A stretch of 64,000 bases of DNA, from positions 22,161 to 86,160 of the forward strand of contig JAHZFL010000014.1 in NCBI GenBank assembly GCA_019421345.1. The letters are read 5' to 3'. The first letter of the stretch is position 1, and the number at the start of each line of letters is the position of its first letter. The notes beneath the pieces are model-generated. The model was not told where the DNA came from. It made no database searches and worked only from the letters and a program-made list of their open reading frames with translations. Positions 8,612 through 17,208 of the stretch are shown piece by piece. Source of the stretch: Roseburia sp. (GTDB lineage: Bacteria; Bacillota; Clostridia; Lachnospirales; Lachnospiraceae). The position numbers were made by a program, and so were the translations under genes.

Positions 8612-9701
8612 AGACATCCTGGCTATGACCGTTTTGTTTGTGCTGCTCCCCATGTGGGTCGGCTATCTGTGGGCAGAGTTTTTAAAGCTCAGGGAGGGCT
8701 GGAACCGTATCGTACACGCATGGGTGCTTGGATTTGTGACGATGCTTGCAGTGGCGCAGGTGATTCTGGTGCCGCTTGTGGCATTGGAGCAGACGCTGAC
8801 AACTGCGATGATCCTATGGAAAATGGCGCTGACGGTTTTTTCAATTTTTTCGTTCGGTCTGCTGCTTCGGCGCTGGAAGCGCGGAAAGCTGGTATTTCTT
8901 ACGGGAAGTGCAGACGCTGGGGAAGAAAGTCATACCGAGGCAGGGGATAGGTCAAGAAAAGGCTGGGTGTATGTATTTGGAACGCTGGCGGCAGTGATGA
9001 TTTTGCTTCAGGCATATATTCCGGCGCGCTATGAGCACGGCGACGATGATGATGCGCGGTTTATTTCCGAGGAGGTATCCGCCGTTGAGCATGATACGAT
9101 GTACATTGACGACCCGATCTCCGGAAGTGAGATGTACTGGGATCAGGGAGAGGTGAAAAAGGATCTGACTTCTCCTTGGGCAATGTATATTGCAATGTGC
9201 AGCCGGATCAGCGGCATTCATCCCGCAGTGCTCTCGCACACCTATCTGCCGTTTTTTTTGATTTTACTATGCTATGCAGTGTATCTGCTGATCGGTCATG
9301 TGCTGATGCGGGGAGACTGGGAAAAGACGTTTTTGTTTTTGATCTTTTTGTCTGTCGTCCATCTGTGGGGCTATACTTCGACACACACGCTGGCGTCGAT
9401 GCTGCTGCTTCGCATCTGGCAGGGCAAAGCAGTCTGCGCAAGCTTTCTGATACCGCTGTTTTTCTACCTGATGTACCGTCTGATGCATAGGGAGTATCGC
9501 AGGGGCTGGCTGGCGCTTTTGTATGTTGCTGCGACCGGGGGATGTCTTTTGTCGGGAATCGGAATTACGACGGTGCCTGTGATTCTGCTGTTGTATGGGA
9601 TTGTTGATTTTCTCACTTACCGTGACAGAAAAAAAACGGTTATGATTTTGATGGCGGCAGTGCCCAACGCTGCGTTTTTGTTATATTATCTGATCAGATA
9701 G
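8601..9701 (+). CDS. polytopic membrane protein, large half of split pair 1 (GT-C-like, possibly DUF6077 family)
   Basis: A 366-residue membrane protein with about nine hydrophobic segments. After the fourth comes a predicted outer loop with an Asp-rich stretch (HGDDDDARF, 147-155) and the motif DTMY (165-168). DT[ML]Y recurs at nearly the same place in the proteins at 23890 and 25762. The layout resembles the membrane part of GT-C glycosyltransferases, whose first outer loop carries catalytic acids; this is inference. ATG 8601 was chosen because it overlaps the previous stop (TAA at 8609) and follows GGAG. The partner gene starts 8 bases after the stop, in another frame. This pattern is repeated twice more in the window, so it is not a sequencing frameshift. 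Confidence 0.7.
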   Translation: MNYKDILAMTVLFVLLPMWVGYLWAEFLKLREGWNRIVHAWVLGFVTMLAVAQVILVPLVALEQTLTTAMILWKMALTVFSIFSFGLLLRRWKRGKLVFLTGSADAGEESHTEAGDRSRKGWVYVFGTLAAVMILLQAYIPARYEHGDDDDARFISEEVSAVEHDTMYIDDPISGSEMYWDQGEVKKDLTSPWAMYIAMCSRISGIHPAVLSHTYLPFFLILLCYAVYLLIGHVLMRGDWEKTFLFLIFLSVVHLWGYTSTHTLASMLLLRIWQGKAVCASFLIPLFFYLMYRLMHREYRRGWLALLYVAATGGCLLSGIGITTVPVILLLYGIVDFLTYRDRKKTVMILMAAVPNAAFLLYYLIR

Positions 9702-9709
9702 GGAGATTC

Positions 9710-10498
9710 ATGATTACTTATTGTTATGCGGTTTGGAATGAATTTATGAACTTTATAGGGGGAAGGAACGGGCTGTTGCACTGGCTTCTTTTCTGCGCGG
9801 CGCTGCTGTTTTGCGTGCTTTTGGGAAAAGGTGACAGGAAGCGGCTGTTCTGGCCGTCGGTGCTCGTGCTCCTTTTCTTCTTTAACCCGCTTTTTTATGC
9901 GACGATCGGAACAAAATTTTTGTCCGGCGTTTACTGGCGGCTCCTGTGGATGCTTCCGGTGTCGTTTGTCATCGCTTATGCGCTCACGAGGCTTGTGTAT
10001 CGCCAGAACAAGGATGCGGTGCGTATTGCGGTAATCGTGATTGCCTGCGTCTGTATCATTGTGACGGGGGAGCGCGAGTTTTCCGCCAAGACCTATCAGG
10101 AAAAAGAAAATGAATATGAGATTGCACAGGCGGCAGTGGAAATATCCGACATTGTGGCGCAAAATCTTTTGAGCTGGAAGGAAAATATCATTGTCCCCAA
10201 TGAGCTGCTCTGTGATGTGCGCCAGTATTCAAGCGCGGTCGGACTGCTCTACGGCAGAAATGCCGGCGGATTTATCTCTGATATTGCGCCGGACGAGCAG
10301 ATGGTCTATGAGGAGATGAGCAAGGAGGAGCCGGATCTCTCGCTTGTCACGGAGGTGGCACGGGCAAGAGAGTGCCGGTATATTGTATTTAACACATCCT
10401 TTCACCGGATACCGGAGGATCTAACCGGATACGGCTATGAAAAAATCGCGGTGGTGCAGGAGGATTACGCGGTTTACCGCAGAATGGTGCAGCAGTAG
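9710..10498 (+). CDS. membrane protein with C-terminal soluble domain, small half of split pair 1
   Basis: A 262-residue protein with three or four N-terminal hydrophobic segments (to about 118) and a soluble C-terminal domain probably outside the membrane. Landmarks shared with the small halves at 24935 and 26726 are Asn-Pro at 59-60, an aromatic/basic segment YWRLLWMLP (75-83), and PNELLCDVRQY (163-173). The starting ATG follows GGAGATTC directly after the partner's stop. The function is unknown. With the preceding gene it would make a protein of about 630 residues, in the size range of full-length GT-C-like membrane proteins, so the two probably form one complex. Confidence 0.65.
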   Translation: MITYCYAVWNEFMNFIGGRNGLLHWLLFCAALLFCVLLGKGDRKRLFWPSVLVLLFFFNPLFYATIGTKFLSGVYWRLLWMLPVSFVIAYALTRLVYRQNKDAVRIAVIVIACVCIIVTGEREFSAKTYQEKENEYEIAQAAVEISDIVAQNLLSWKENIIVPNELLCDVRQYSSAVGLLYGRNAGGFISDIAPDEQMVYEEMSKEEPDLSLVTEVARARECRYIVFNTSFHRIPEDLTGYGYEKIAVVQEDYAVYRRMVQQ

Positions 10499-10512
10499 CT
10501 TGGAGAGAACAG

Positions 10513-11700
10513 ATGGAGAGAATAAAGAGGATTTATGAGGAAACGGACTGGACTGGAATAGGCATTGCCTCGTACTACGGTTATTTTGCAGTCAATATGC
10601 TGATGAAGGCGTTTGCCTATGACCACGGGGACAATATTTATAAATACTTTTTTGCGTTTGGAATGTTTTTCCTTGTGATCAAATTGATCACGACGAAATA
10701 TACGCTGCGGGAGATCTGCTGGGCAGGAATCCTGATCGGTGTGGCAGTTCCGTTGTCCATTATCACAAAATCAAATACATGGCTGCTTTTGTTTCTGACG
10801 ATCATCGGAATGAAGAATTGCAGCTACCGGAATCTGATCAAAATTGCGCTCTATATCCGTATGTTCAGCATTTGTATTCTTGTGCTGGGATCGACCTTCG
10901 GCGTGTATGACATCGGATATAAGACGACGCCCGATACCAGCTATGTGGAGATTCCGGTTTACAGCTTTGCGATGGGAGAACCCAATTACGCATTTTTATG
11001 TGTATTTTTGACGATGCTTTTGCTCCTTTATTATAATTATGAAAGATTAAATAAATGGTGGTTTTTGGGAACAGCCGCAGTAGCGCTGATCTTTTACGAG
11101 CTGACGTTCTGTCGTACGGGAATCGCAGTATTTTTCTTCTGCTGGGGGCTGATCGTTTTTGAGAAGTGCGTCAAAAATAAAAAAGCAAAATTCATACTGG
11201 CGTTATCCGTCCCGGTCGGCGCGCTGTTTAGCTTTTGTACAATGGTCATTTATAATGCGGAAAATCCGGTGCTAAAGCTGCTCAATCACTATGTATCGGG
11301 CAGAATTTATATTATGAGCAGCTACTTTAGGGATCAGGGTCTTGCACTTTATCCGCGTACGCAGGAGTCCTTTTATGCAAGCTATTATGGACTGATTGAT
11401 AATTCCTACATGTTTGTGCTTCTCTACTGCGGCTGGATCGTGGCGCTCTTTTTCCTTGCCCTGATGTGCCGGACGCTGTTTCGGCTCTATAAGCTGGGAC
11501 ATTATAAGGAGCTTGTCATGATCGGAACGCTCGCATTATACGGAGTGCTGGAGCAGTTTGTCATGAACGGTTTTATGAATCCGTTTATTTTGCTGGGAGC
11601 AATTTTATTGTACCCGAATATTCTTGAAAAATCGCCTGCAACAATGCAGGAGCGGCATGAGGCGTCATATGAAACAATATCGAATACTACAGGTGCATAA
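10513..11700 (+). CDS. O-antigen polymerase-like membrane protein (Wzy type)
   Basis: A 395-residue protein that is mostly transmembrane (about ten segments), with a long extracytoplasmic loop (about 265-300) carrying SGRIYIMSSYFRDQGLALYP. This layout is typical of Wzy polymerases, which join flipped repeat units outside the membrane. Wzy proteins have little sequence conservation, so the call rests on topology, the SGR-containing loop and context: the locus also has a Wzx flippase (22350), a Wzz-like protein (7325) and initiating transferases. An O-antigen ligase-type role cannot be excluded. The following glycosyltransferase gene starts inside its 3' end. Confidence 0.75.
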   Translation: MERIKRIYEETDWTGIGIASYYGYFAVNMLMKAFAYDHGDNIYKYFFAFGMFFLVIKLITTKYTLREICWAGILIGVAVPLSIITKSNTWLLLFLTIIGMKNCSYRNLIKIALYIRMFSICILVLGSTFGVYDIGYKTTPDTSYVEIPVYSFAMGEPNYAFLCVFLTMLLLLYYNYERLNKWWFLGTAAVALIFYELTFCRTGIAVFFFCWGLIVFEKCVKNKKAKFILALSVPVGALFSFCTMVIYNAENPVLKLLNHYVSGRIYIMSSYFRDQGLALYPRTQESFYASYYGLIDNSYMFVLLYCGWIVALFFLALMCRTLFRLYKLGHYKELVMIGTLALYGVLEQFVMNGFMNPFILLGAILLYPNILEKSPATMQERHEASYETISNTTGA

Positions 11701-12886
11701 TTTTTATCAGATTCCGGGTGGCGAGGACGTTGTGGTCCGCAATGAAAAGCGGCTGCTGGAGGAGCATGGGCATACGGTTTTTACCTACTACCGCACGAAT
11801 AAGGAATTGAAGGAAAAGGGGATCTGGGGCAAGCTTTGTCTGCCCTTTACCTCGGTCTATTCCTTTCGGACGGTGCGGGAGGTCAAGAAGATCATAAGGG
11901 AAAATAAAATCGACATCGTGCATGTACACAATACGCTGACTATGGTCAGCCCGTCTGTTTTTTATGCGGCTTTCCGGTGTCATGTGCCTGTCGTGCAGAC
12001 GCTGCATAATTTTCGGATGCTCTGTCCGGCAGGGTCTTTTTTCCGTGATAATGTGATCTGTGAGGAATGCGTTGCCGACGGTCTGCGCTGTGCCGTGCGC
12101 CACAAATGCTATCGCGGCAGTACGGCGCAGACCGTGGTGAGCGCGATGATTTTAAAGATCCATCGGATGCTTGGCACCTACCGGCGGGTAAATTTTATCT
12201 GTCTGACAGAATTTAACCGAAAGAAGCTGTTAAATGCGCTCAATGCACCAAGCGTGCCAAAGCGGCGCTGGGCGGTGGATGCGGACCGTGTTTACATTAA
12301 GCCGAATTTCACCTTTGCGGAGGGGCTTGCGCCGAGCAATGAGAGCGGGCAGGAGGAGTATTTCTTATTTGCCGGGCGTGTGGAGGCGCTAAAGGGCATT
12401 GATATTGCGATCAAGGCGTTTGAGCAGCTCCCGGAGAAAAAGCTCTATATTGCGGGAACAGGTCCGATGATGGAGGAGATGCAGGCGTATGTGAAGGAGC
12501 ATCAGCTGACGAATATCAGATTTTTGGGATATTTGCAGAAGGAGGAAATGTCGGAGCGTTTTTATCACGCAAGGGCGGTGATCATGACCTCGCAGTGCTA
12601 TGAGGCGTTTGCGATGACGATCGCAGAGGCATATTCCTACGGCGTGCCCGTCATTGCCGGAAGTGTCGGCAATATGGACGGCATGGTGAAGGAAGGGATC
12701 ACGGGTGTGAAGTTTCAGTACAATTCGGCGGAGGAGCTTGCAGAGAAGGTGCGGGAGTTTGAGACGCTTGATGTACACAAGCTAAAGGAGAATGCCAGAG
12801 CCTTTTATCAAAAGCGGTTAAGACCGGAGGATAATTATCGAAAGCTGGAGGAGATCTATCAGGATATTTTAAGGAAGCACACCTAG
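11657..12886 (+). CDS. glycosyltransferase family 4
   Basis: Retaining GT-B glycosyltransferase acting on the cytoplasmic side. From ATG 11657 it is 409 residues: N-terminal GGEDVVVRNE (21-30), an active-site HNTLTMVSPS region, LHNFRMLCPAGSFFRDN followed by a cysteine group (C123, C135, C138, C145, C151) seen in one GT4 branch, and the C-terminal donor-site motif YEAFAMTIAEAYSYGVP with Glu316 and Glu324 spaced as E-x7-E. ATG 11657 was chosen because AGGAG sits four bases upstream; it overlaps the polymerase gene by 44 bases. The sugar specificity is unknown. Confidence 0.9.
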   Translation: MRRHMKQYRILQVHNFYQIPGGEDVVVRNEKRLLEEHGHTVFTYYRTNKELKEKGIWGKLCLPFTSVYSFRTVREVKKIIRENKIDIVHVHNTLTMVSPSVFYAAFRCHVPVVQTLHNFRMLCPAGSFFRDNVICEECVADGLRCAVRHKCYRGSTAQTVVSAMILKIHRMLGTYRRVNFICLTEFNRKKLLNALNAPSVPKRRWAVDADRVYIKPNFTFAEGLAPSNESGQEEYFLFAGRVEALKGIDIAIKAFEQLPEKKLYIAGTGPMMEEMQAYVKEHQLTNIRFLGYLQKEEMSERFYHARAVIMTSQCYEAFAMTIAEAYSYGVPVIAGSVGNMDGMVKEGITGVKFQYNSAEELAEKVREFETLDVHKLKENARAFYQKRLRPEDNYRKLEEIYQDILRKHT

Positions 12887-12905
12887 AGGAGAGGAGGGAG
12901 ACCGG

Positions 12906-14006
12906 ATGAGAAAGAAAGCAGTTTTTATTACTAATATTCCATCGCCGTACCGCGTTGATTTTTTTGTCTATCTGCAGAAAAATTTTCCGGAGTATGAGTT
13001 TCATGTGATATTTTCGGGCGCCGGCATGGAGAATCGCCAGTGGAGCGTAGAGCTGCGGGAGCTTGAGAATGCCGTCTTTTTAAAGTCGCGCACGATCGTG
13101 ATCCGCAAGCGGTATGACGACCGATATATTTTTCTGCCTGTCGGGGTGGAAAAGACGCTGGCAGCGCTAAAGCCGGATATGGTATTTGCGATGGAGTACA
13201 ATCCGACGATTCTGCGCGCGGTGCACTGGTGCGTGCGGCATCATGTTCCGTTTGTGAGCTGGACGGACGGGACGCTTTATTCCGAGCGAAATATCGGGCG
13301 CGTGCAGCGTCTTTCCAGACGCTACATCATAAAGCGCGCGGCGGCGTTTGTGGCGAGCAGCACTGCCTCAAGGGAGGCGCAGACGGCATACGGCGCAGAC
13401 CCAAAGAAGTGTTTTCTTTCTTATCTGACAGTGGATATTGAAAAATATCTTGCAAAAAAAGATTCCTATGAGGCGCGCCAGATGATTTATGTGGGAAGTC
13501 TCATCCAAAGAAAAGGACTTGATCTGCTGCTGCCCGCGCTTGCCGAAACGGCGGAGGATATCCGGCTTGTGATCGTCGGGGAGGGGCAGGAGAAGCAGGC
13601 TTTGTGCGAACAGATAGAGAAGCTTGGTATTTCAGACCGGGTAGAATGGAAGGGCTTTGTGGAGGGCGAGGCACTGCGAAAGCTGTACCACGCATCGGAC
13701 GTCTTTGTGCTTCCGACGAGGGAGGACTGCTTTGGGCTTGTGATCTTAGAGGCGATGTGCGCGTCCCTTCCGGTGATCTCCTCAAAGTATGCGGACGGCG
13801 CAAGAGATCTGCTGGCAGAGGGGGAGAACGGGTATATGGTAGACCCGGAGGATACGAAAGCGTTCGCCAAGACGATCGATGGCATATTTGCAGATGGCAG
13901 GCTTGCGCAGATGGGCGCTTGCAGCTATGAGAGGGCGCAGCAGTTTTCGTTTGCGAGGGTGGCAGAAGGCTGTATCACGGCGCTTCGGTATGTGCTTGGC
14001 GAATAG
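12906..14006 (+). CDS. glycosyltransferase family 4
   Basis: A 366-residue GT-B enzyme with N-terminal ITNIPSPYRVDFF (8-20), typical of GT4 proteins that begin with a glycine-poor acceptor loop. The donor site shows YVGSLIQRKGLDLLL (195-209), VIVGEGQE (222-229) and TREDCFGLVILEAMCASLP (271-289), where Asp274 and Glu282 take the E-x7-E positions. A GGAGGGAG ribosome site precedes the ATG by a few bases. It lies in a run of cytoplasmic glycosyltransferases that probably build one oligosaccharide repeat. Its donor and acceptor cannot be read from the sequence. Confidence 0.9.
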   Translation: MRKKAVFITNIPSPYRVDFFVYLQKNFPEYEFHVIFSGAGMENRQWSVELRELENAVFLKSRTIVIRKRYDDRYIFLPVGVEKTLAALKPDMVFAMEYNPTILRAVHWCVRHHVPFVSWTDGTLYSERNIGRVQRLSRRYIIKRAAAFVASSTASREAQTAYGADPKKCFLSYLTVDIEKYLAKKDSYEARQMIYVGSLIQRKGLDLLLPALAETAEDIRLVIVGEGQEKQALCEQIEKLGISDRVEWKGFVEGEALRKLYHASDVFVLPTREDCFGLVILEAMCASLPVISSKYADGARDLLAEGENGYMVDPEDTKAFAKTIDGIFADGRLAQMGACSYERAQQFSFARVAEGCITALRYVLGE

Positions 14007-14011
14007 ATGGA

Positions 14012-15178
14012 ATGGAAGAAGAAATGAAAAAAAAGATATTATTTAATGGTTTGGGAAACCGCGGCTGGATTGGCGGCCTTTATTATCTGAAAAATATTAT
14101 ATTCAGCTGTCTGCAGAGTGAAAAAATTAAAAACAGCTTCGACATGGTTGTGCTGATCGACCCAAAGCACGCGGATATTTTTGATTGCTTTGCAGATACG
14201 GACGGCGTTGAGATTCGTATTTTTGCGGGCGAGAGCAAGTGGAAGCTGATGCTTTATGAGATGCGGCTGATTTGGGTGCAGGGCGTAAAATACTGCTATG
14301 CGCTGGAGTTAAACAAAATCGGACGTTTTTTTAAGCGCAAAGGGATTTTCTGGATACCCGATTTCCAGCATCGGACGCTGCCGGAATTTTTTTCGCAGGA
14401 GGAGCTTGCCAGAAAGCAGGAGAAGGATACCGAGATGGTGATGAGCAAAAATCCAATGGTGTTAAGCAGTCTTGATGCAAAGAATGATCTGGAACGCTTT
14501 TATCCCGGTTATCGCTGCAAGATTGAGGTCGTGCATTTTGTCTCTTATATAGAGCCGGAAATCCGCGCGATCACGCCGGAGCTTGAGGAGAAGGTGCGGG
14601 AGAAGTTTGGACTGAAAAAGAAGTACATCTATCTGCCGAACCAGTTCTGGCAGCACAAAAATCATATTGTGGCGGTGCGGGCGATCGAGGAGTTAAAAAA
14701 GCGCGGTGCCTTAGCTGATCATGATTTTGTATTTACCGGAAATCTGGAGGATTACCGCAATCCTGCGTATATCAACCGCTTAAAGGAAATTATGGAAGCG
14801 CCGCAGGTGGCGGATGCGATACGTCTGCTTGGCTTTGTGGACCGCACAGAGCAGCTGTGCATTATGAAAAACGCACAGTTTATTGTGCAGCCGTCTCTCT
14901 GCGAGGGCTGGGGAACAGTGCTTGAGGACGCAAAGGTGCTCGATAAGACGGTTCTTTTGTCTGATATTCCGGTGCACAGGGAGCAGATGAATGAGAAGTG
15001 CCGGCTGTTCGACCCGAACGAACCGGGGGAGCTTGCGGATTTGATGGAGCAGTTGGCAGGGGAAGCGCAAAGCCCCAAGACGGCGGAGCAGTTTGCGGGG
15101 AATATCGAGCAGGGAATCGCAAATATGTATCGGGAAGCGTGCGAATATGCGAAGGCATTGGAGCGTGTATTTCTATAA
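14012..15178 (+). CDS. glycosyltransferase family 4-like
   Basis: A 388-residue GT-B-like protein. The N-terminus has NGLGNRGWIGGLYYLKNI, like mannosyl- and rhamnosyltransferases of surface-glycan loci. The C-terminal half contains KKYIYLPNQFWQHKNH, VFTGNLEDYRNP and PSLCEGWGTVLEDAKVLDK, with the usual donor-site glutamates in EGWGTVLED. The start is taken as ATG 14012, five bases after the preceding stop; an in-frame ATG at 14024 with a purine-rich GAAGAAGAA before it is an equally good alternative. It is part of the GT cluster between the polymerase and the flippase. Confidence 0.85.
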   Translation: MEEEMKKKILFNGLGNRGWIGGLYYLKNIIFSCLQSEKIKNSFDMVVLIDPKHADIFDCFADTDGVEIRIFAGESKWKLMLYEMRLIWVQGVKYCYALELNKIGRFFKRKGIFWIPDFQHRTLPEFFSQEELARKQEKDTEMVMSKNPMVLSSLDAKNDLERFYPGYRCKIEVVHFVSYIEPEIRAITPELEEKVREKFGLKKKYIYLPNQFWQHKNHIVAVRAIEELKKRGALADHDFVFTGNLEDYRNPAYINRLKEIMEAPQVADAIRLLGFVDRTEQLCIMKNAQFIVQPSLCEGWGTVLEDAKVLDKTVLLSDIPVHREQMNEKCRLFDPNEPGELADLMEQLAGEAQSPKTAEQFAGNIEQGIANMYREACEYAKALERVFL

Positions 15179-15189
15179 GGAGCGTTGAA

Positions 15190-16113
15190 ATGAAAAAAAT
15201 GGTGATTACCGGCGTGAATGGATTTATCGGAAGAAGCGCCAAAGAATATTTTGAACAGGATTATGAGATCATCGGCATTGATTTAGCAGAGAATTATTGC
15301 GGTCAGAAAAACGGCGCCGGCAGTTTTACCTATTATCAGTGCAATATGTCGCAGAATCCTGCGGAGCTTGCCAATATTTTTACCGATATGCAGCCGGATG
15401 TCGTGCTGCATTGTGCGGGAAGTGCAAACGTCGGTGCGTCGGTAGTCAATCCGATGGCCGATCTGGACGGAAATCTGCACAGCCTTTATCAGCTTTTGCT
15501 GGCATTAAAGTCATTTGAAAAAAGACCGAAGCTTATTTTCTTTTCCAGCGCGGCTGTCTACGGAAATCCCACGCACCTGCCGATCCGCGAGACGGATGCG
15601 CTTGCGCCGATTTCTCCGTATGGCGTGCATAAGCTGATGTGCGAGGAGCTGTGCCGCTATTATAACAGGGTGCACGGCTATCAGGCGCGTGCGATCCGTA
15701 TTTTTTCTGCCTATGGCAGCGGACTGCGCAAGCAGCTTTTATGGGATATGTACCAGAAATATCAAAATACCGGAGAGATCAAGCTGTTTGGCACGGGGAA
15801 TGAGACGAGAGATTTTATCCATGTGTCGGATATTATGCGTGCGATCGCGCTGATCCTTGCTTATGACGGAGACGAGGAGGTCTTTAATGTGGCAAACGGC
15901 GAGGAGGTTTCTATCCGCGCGCTGGCGCAGATTTATGCGAAGCAGCTTGGCAGGGATGAGAAAATCGTGGCGTTTACCGGGGAGACAAAGGTGGGTGACC
16001 CGCAGAACTGGTGCGCGGATATTTCCCTGCTGAAAAAAATCGGCTATCAGAAGCAGAAAGAGCTTGAGGCAGGCGTTTTTGATTATGTAAACTGGGTCAA
16101 AGCAGAAGGGTAA
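15190..16113 (+). CDS. NAD-dependent sugar epimerase/dehydratase (extended SDR)
   Basis: A 307-residue extended short-chain dehydrogenase that acts on a nucleotide sugar. It shows the NAD-binding loop TGVNGFIG (7-14), FFSSAAVYGNP (117-127) with the active-site serine, and Tyr144-x3-Lys148 in SPYGVHK. DFIHVSDIMRA follows, the usual sugar-nucleotide lobe. ATG 15190 follows AAGGAGCG; longer in-frame extensions upstream run through the preceding gene and are rejected. It most resembles UDP-glucose 4-epimerase or 4,6-dehydratase relatives, but product specificity is not readable. It sits alone among glycosyltransferases, presumably supplying one donor for the same repeat unit. Confidence 0.88.
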   Translation: MKKMVITGVNGFIGRSAKEYFEQDYEIIGIDLAENYCGQKNGAGSFTYYQCNMSQNPAELANIFTDMQPDVVLHCAGSANVGASVVNPMADLDGNLHSLYQLLLALKSFEKRPKLIFFSSAAVYGNPTHLPIRETDALAPISPYGVHKLMCEELCRYYNRVHGYQARAIRIFSAYGSGLRKQLLWDMYQKYQNTGEIKLFGTGNETRDFIHVSDIMRAIALILAYDGDEEVFNVANGEEVSIRALAQIYAKQLGRDEKIVAFTGETKVGDPQNWCADISLLKKIGYQKQKELEAGVFDYVNWVKAEG

Positions 16114-16116
16114 GGG

Positions 16117-17094
16117 ATGAGTGAAAGAAAAACGGCGCCGGTGATTTTGTTTACCTACAACAGACCGGAGCATACAAGGAATACCATAGAAGCGCTGGCG
16201 GCAAATGAGCTGGCAGACGAAACGGAGCTTTATATTTTTTCAGATGCGGCGAAGCCGAAAAAGGATGACAGCGAGGCGGCAGAGCTGGCATGGCGGGGAA
16301 ATGTAAAAAAGGTGGGGCAGATCCGCGCTTATGCGGCAGACATCACCGGATTTGCAAGCGTCACGCTGGTGGAAAGGCATGAGAACTATGGTCTGGCGCG
16401 AAATGTCATCGAGGGCGTGACGGAGATCGTAGATCGCTATGGAAAGGTGATCGTTTTAGAGGATGATCTTGTGACAAATCCGTTTTTTCTTCGTTTCATG
16501 AACGACGGGCTGGATCGTTACGAGAAGGAAAAGAGAGTCACGGGTGTGACGGGATATTCGTTTTTGGATGATGGCGCCGATTATGATAAGCCTTCTTATC
16601 TCTGCGGTCTGACGGGAACAAGCTGGTCATGGGCGACCTGGGCAGACCGTTGGGAAACGTTTGACGCGAATGCACAAGGGTGGGAGCGGCTGATCACAGA
16701 TGCGGCTTACCGTAAGCGGTTTAATTACGATAATACTTATAATTTTTATCAGATTTTAAAGGCGCAGCAGCAGGATGCGGGCACAAATTCGTGGGCGATC
16801 CGCTGGTATTATACGACGTTTTTGCAGGACGGCTTGATTCTTGCTCCGACAAGGTCGCTTGTGGCAAACGACGGCTGGGACGGTTCGGGTGTCCACTGTG
16901 GGGACGGCGCTGCTCCGACAGCGGTACATGCCTTAAAGACAGCCGAGGCGGTCACAGCGTTTCCGGATCGCATCGAAGAATTGCCGGATGTGCGCCGGAG
17001 ACTGAAAAAGGAATTGATCCGGATCTCGGAGCCAAGCATGATAAAGCGCGTGTATCATAAGGTGTTTCGGAGAAATTATGTAGGAGAACCGTAA
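16117..17094 (+). CDS. GT2-like glycosyltransferase
   Basis: A 325-residue GT-A fold protein. The N-terminus VILFTYNRPEHTRNTIEAL (9-27) is the typical nucleotide-binding start, and VLEDDLVTNPFFLRFMN (113-129) carries the metal-binding acidic triad EDD (115-117). WSWATWADRWETF and NSWAIRWYYTTFLQDGL follow in the acceptor half. These patterns match a branch of GT2 enzymes found in capsule loci. It starts 3 bases after the epimerase stop, so the two are probably translationally coupled. It is the last gene before a repeat-containing gap at 17095-17208. Confidence 0.85.
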   Translation: MSERKTAPVILFTYNRPEHTRNTIEALAANELADETELYIFSDAAKPKKDDSEAAELAWRGNVKKVGQIRAYAADITGFASVTLVERHENYGLARNVIEGVTEIVDRYGKVIVLEDDLVTNPFFLRFMNDGLDRYEKEKRVTGVTGYSFLDDGADYDKPSYLCGLTGTSWSWATWADRWETFDANAQGWERLITDAAYRKRFNYDNTYNFYQILKAQQQDAGTNSWAIRWYYTTFLQDGLILAPTRSLVANDGWDGSGVHCGDGAAPTAVHALKTAEAVTAFPDRIEELPDVRRRLKKELIRISEPSMIKRVYHKVFRRNYVGEP

Positions 17095-17098
17095 ACTT

Positions 17099-17174
17099 AA
17101 ATCGTAAGCGCCTTATAGGCAAGCGCTTACGATTTGCGGTAACGAGAGGTATAGGTAAGCGCTTATGATCTGCG
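17099..17174 (+). repeat. perfect 13-bp inverted repeat plus a degenerate direct repeat
   Basis: Arms at 17099-17111 and 17123-17135 are perfect reverse complements (AAATCGTAAGCGC) with an 11-base loop. The segment 17115-17138 is then repeated at 17151-17174 with three differences (core AAGCGCTTA). The hairpin lacks a trailing T run, so it is not a classic terminator. It may be an operator, an RNA stability element, or a leader structure for the gene at 17209. It lies in the only gap over 100 bases in the first 27 kb. Confidence 0.6.
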
Positions 17175-17208
17175 CAAACGGATGCCGGAAGGATAGAAGG
17201 AGACAGAT

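Noticed and set aside
9690..9715. Frameshift or sequencing error splitting one long membrane protein into the genes at 8601 and 9710
   Set aside because: The same split occurs independently at 24915/24935 and 26742/26726 with new ribosome sites or overlaps, so it is a real gene arrangement.
14998..15189. Upstream extension of the epimerase gene at 15190
   Set aside because: The extension overlaps the preceding glycosyltransferase and reads as Gly/Arg-rich non-family sequence; the Rossmann start fits ATG 15190 behind AAGGAG.
17099..17135. Hairpin as an intrinsic terminator
   Set aside because: No T run follows the stem on either strand, so it is listed as a repeat of unknown role.
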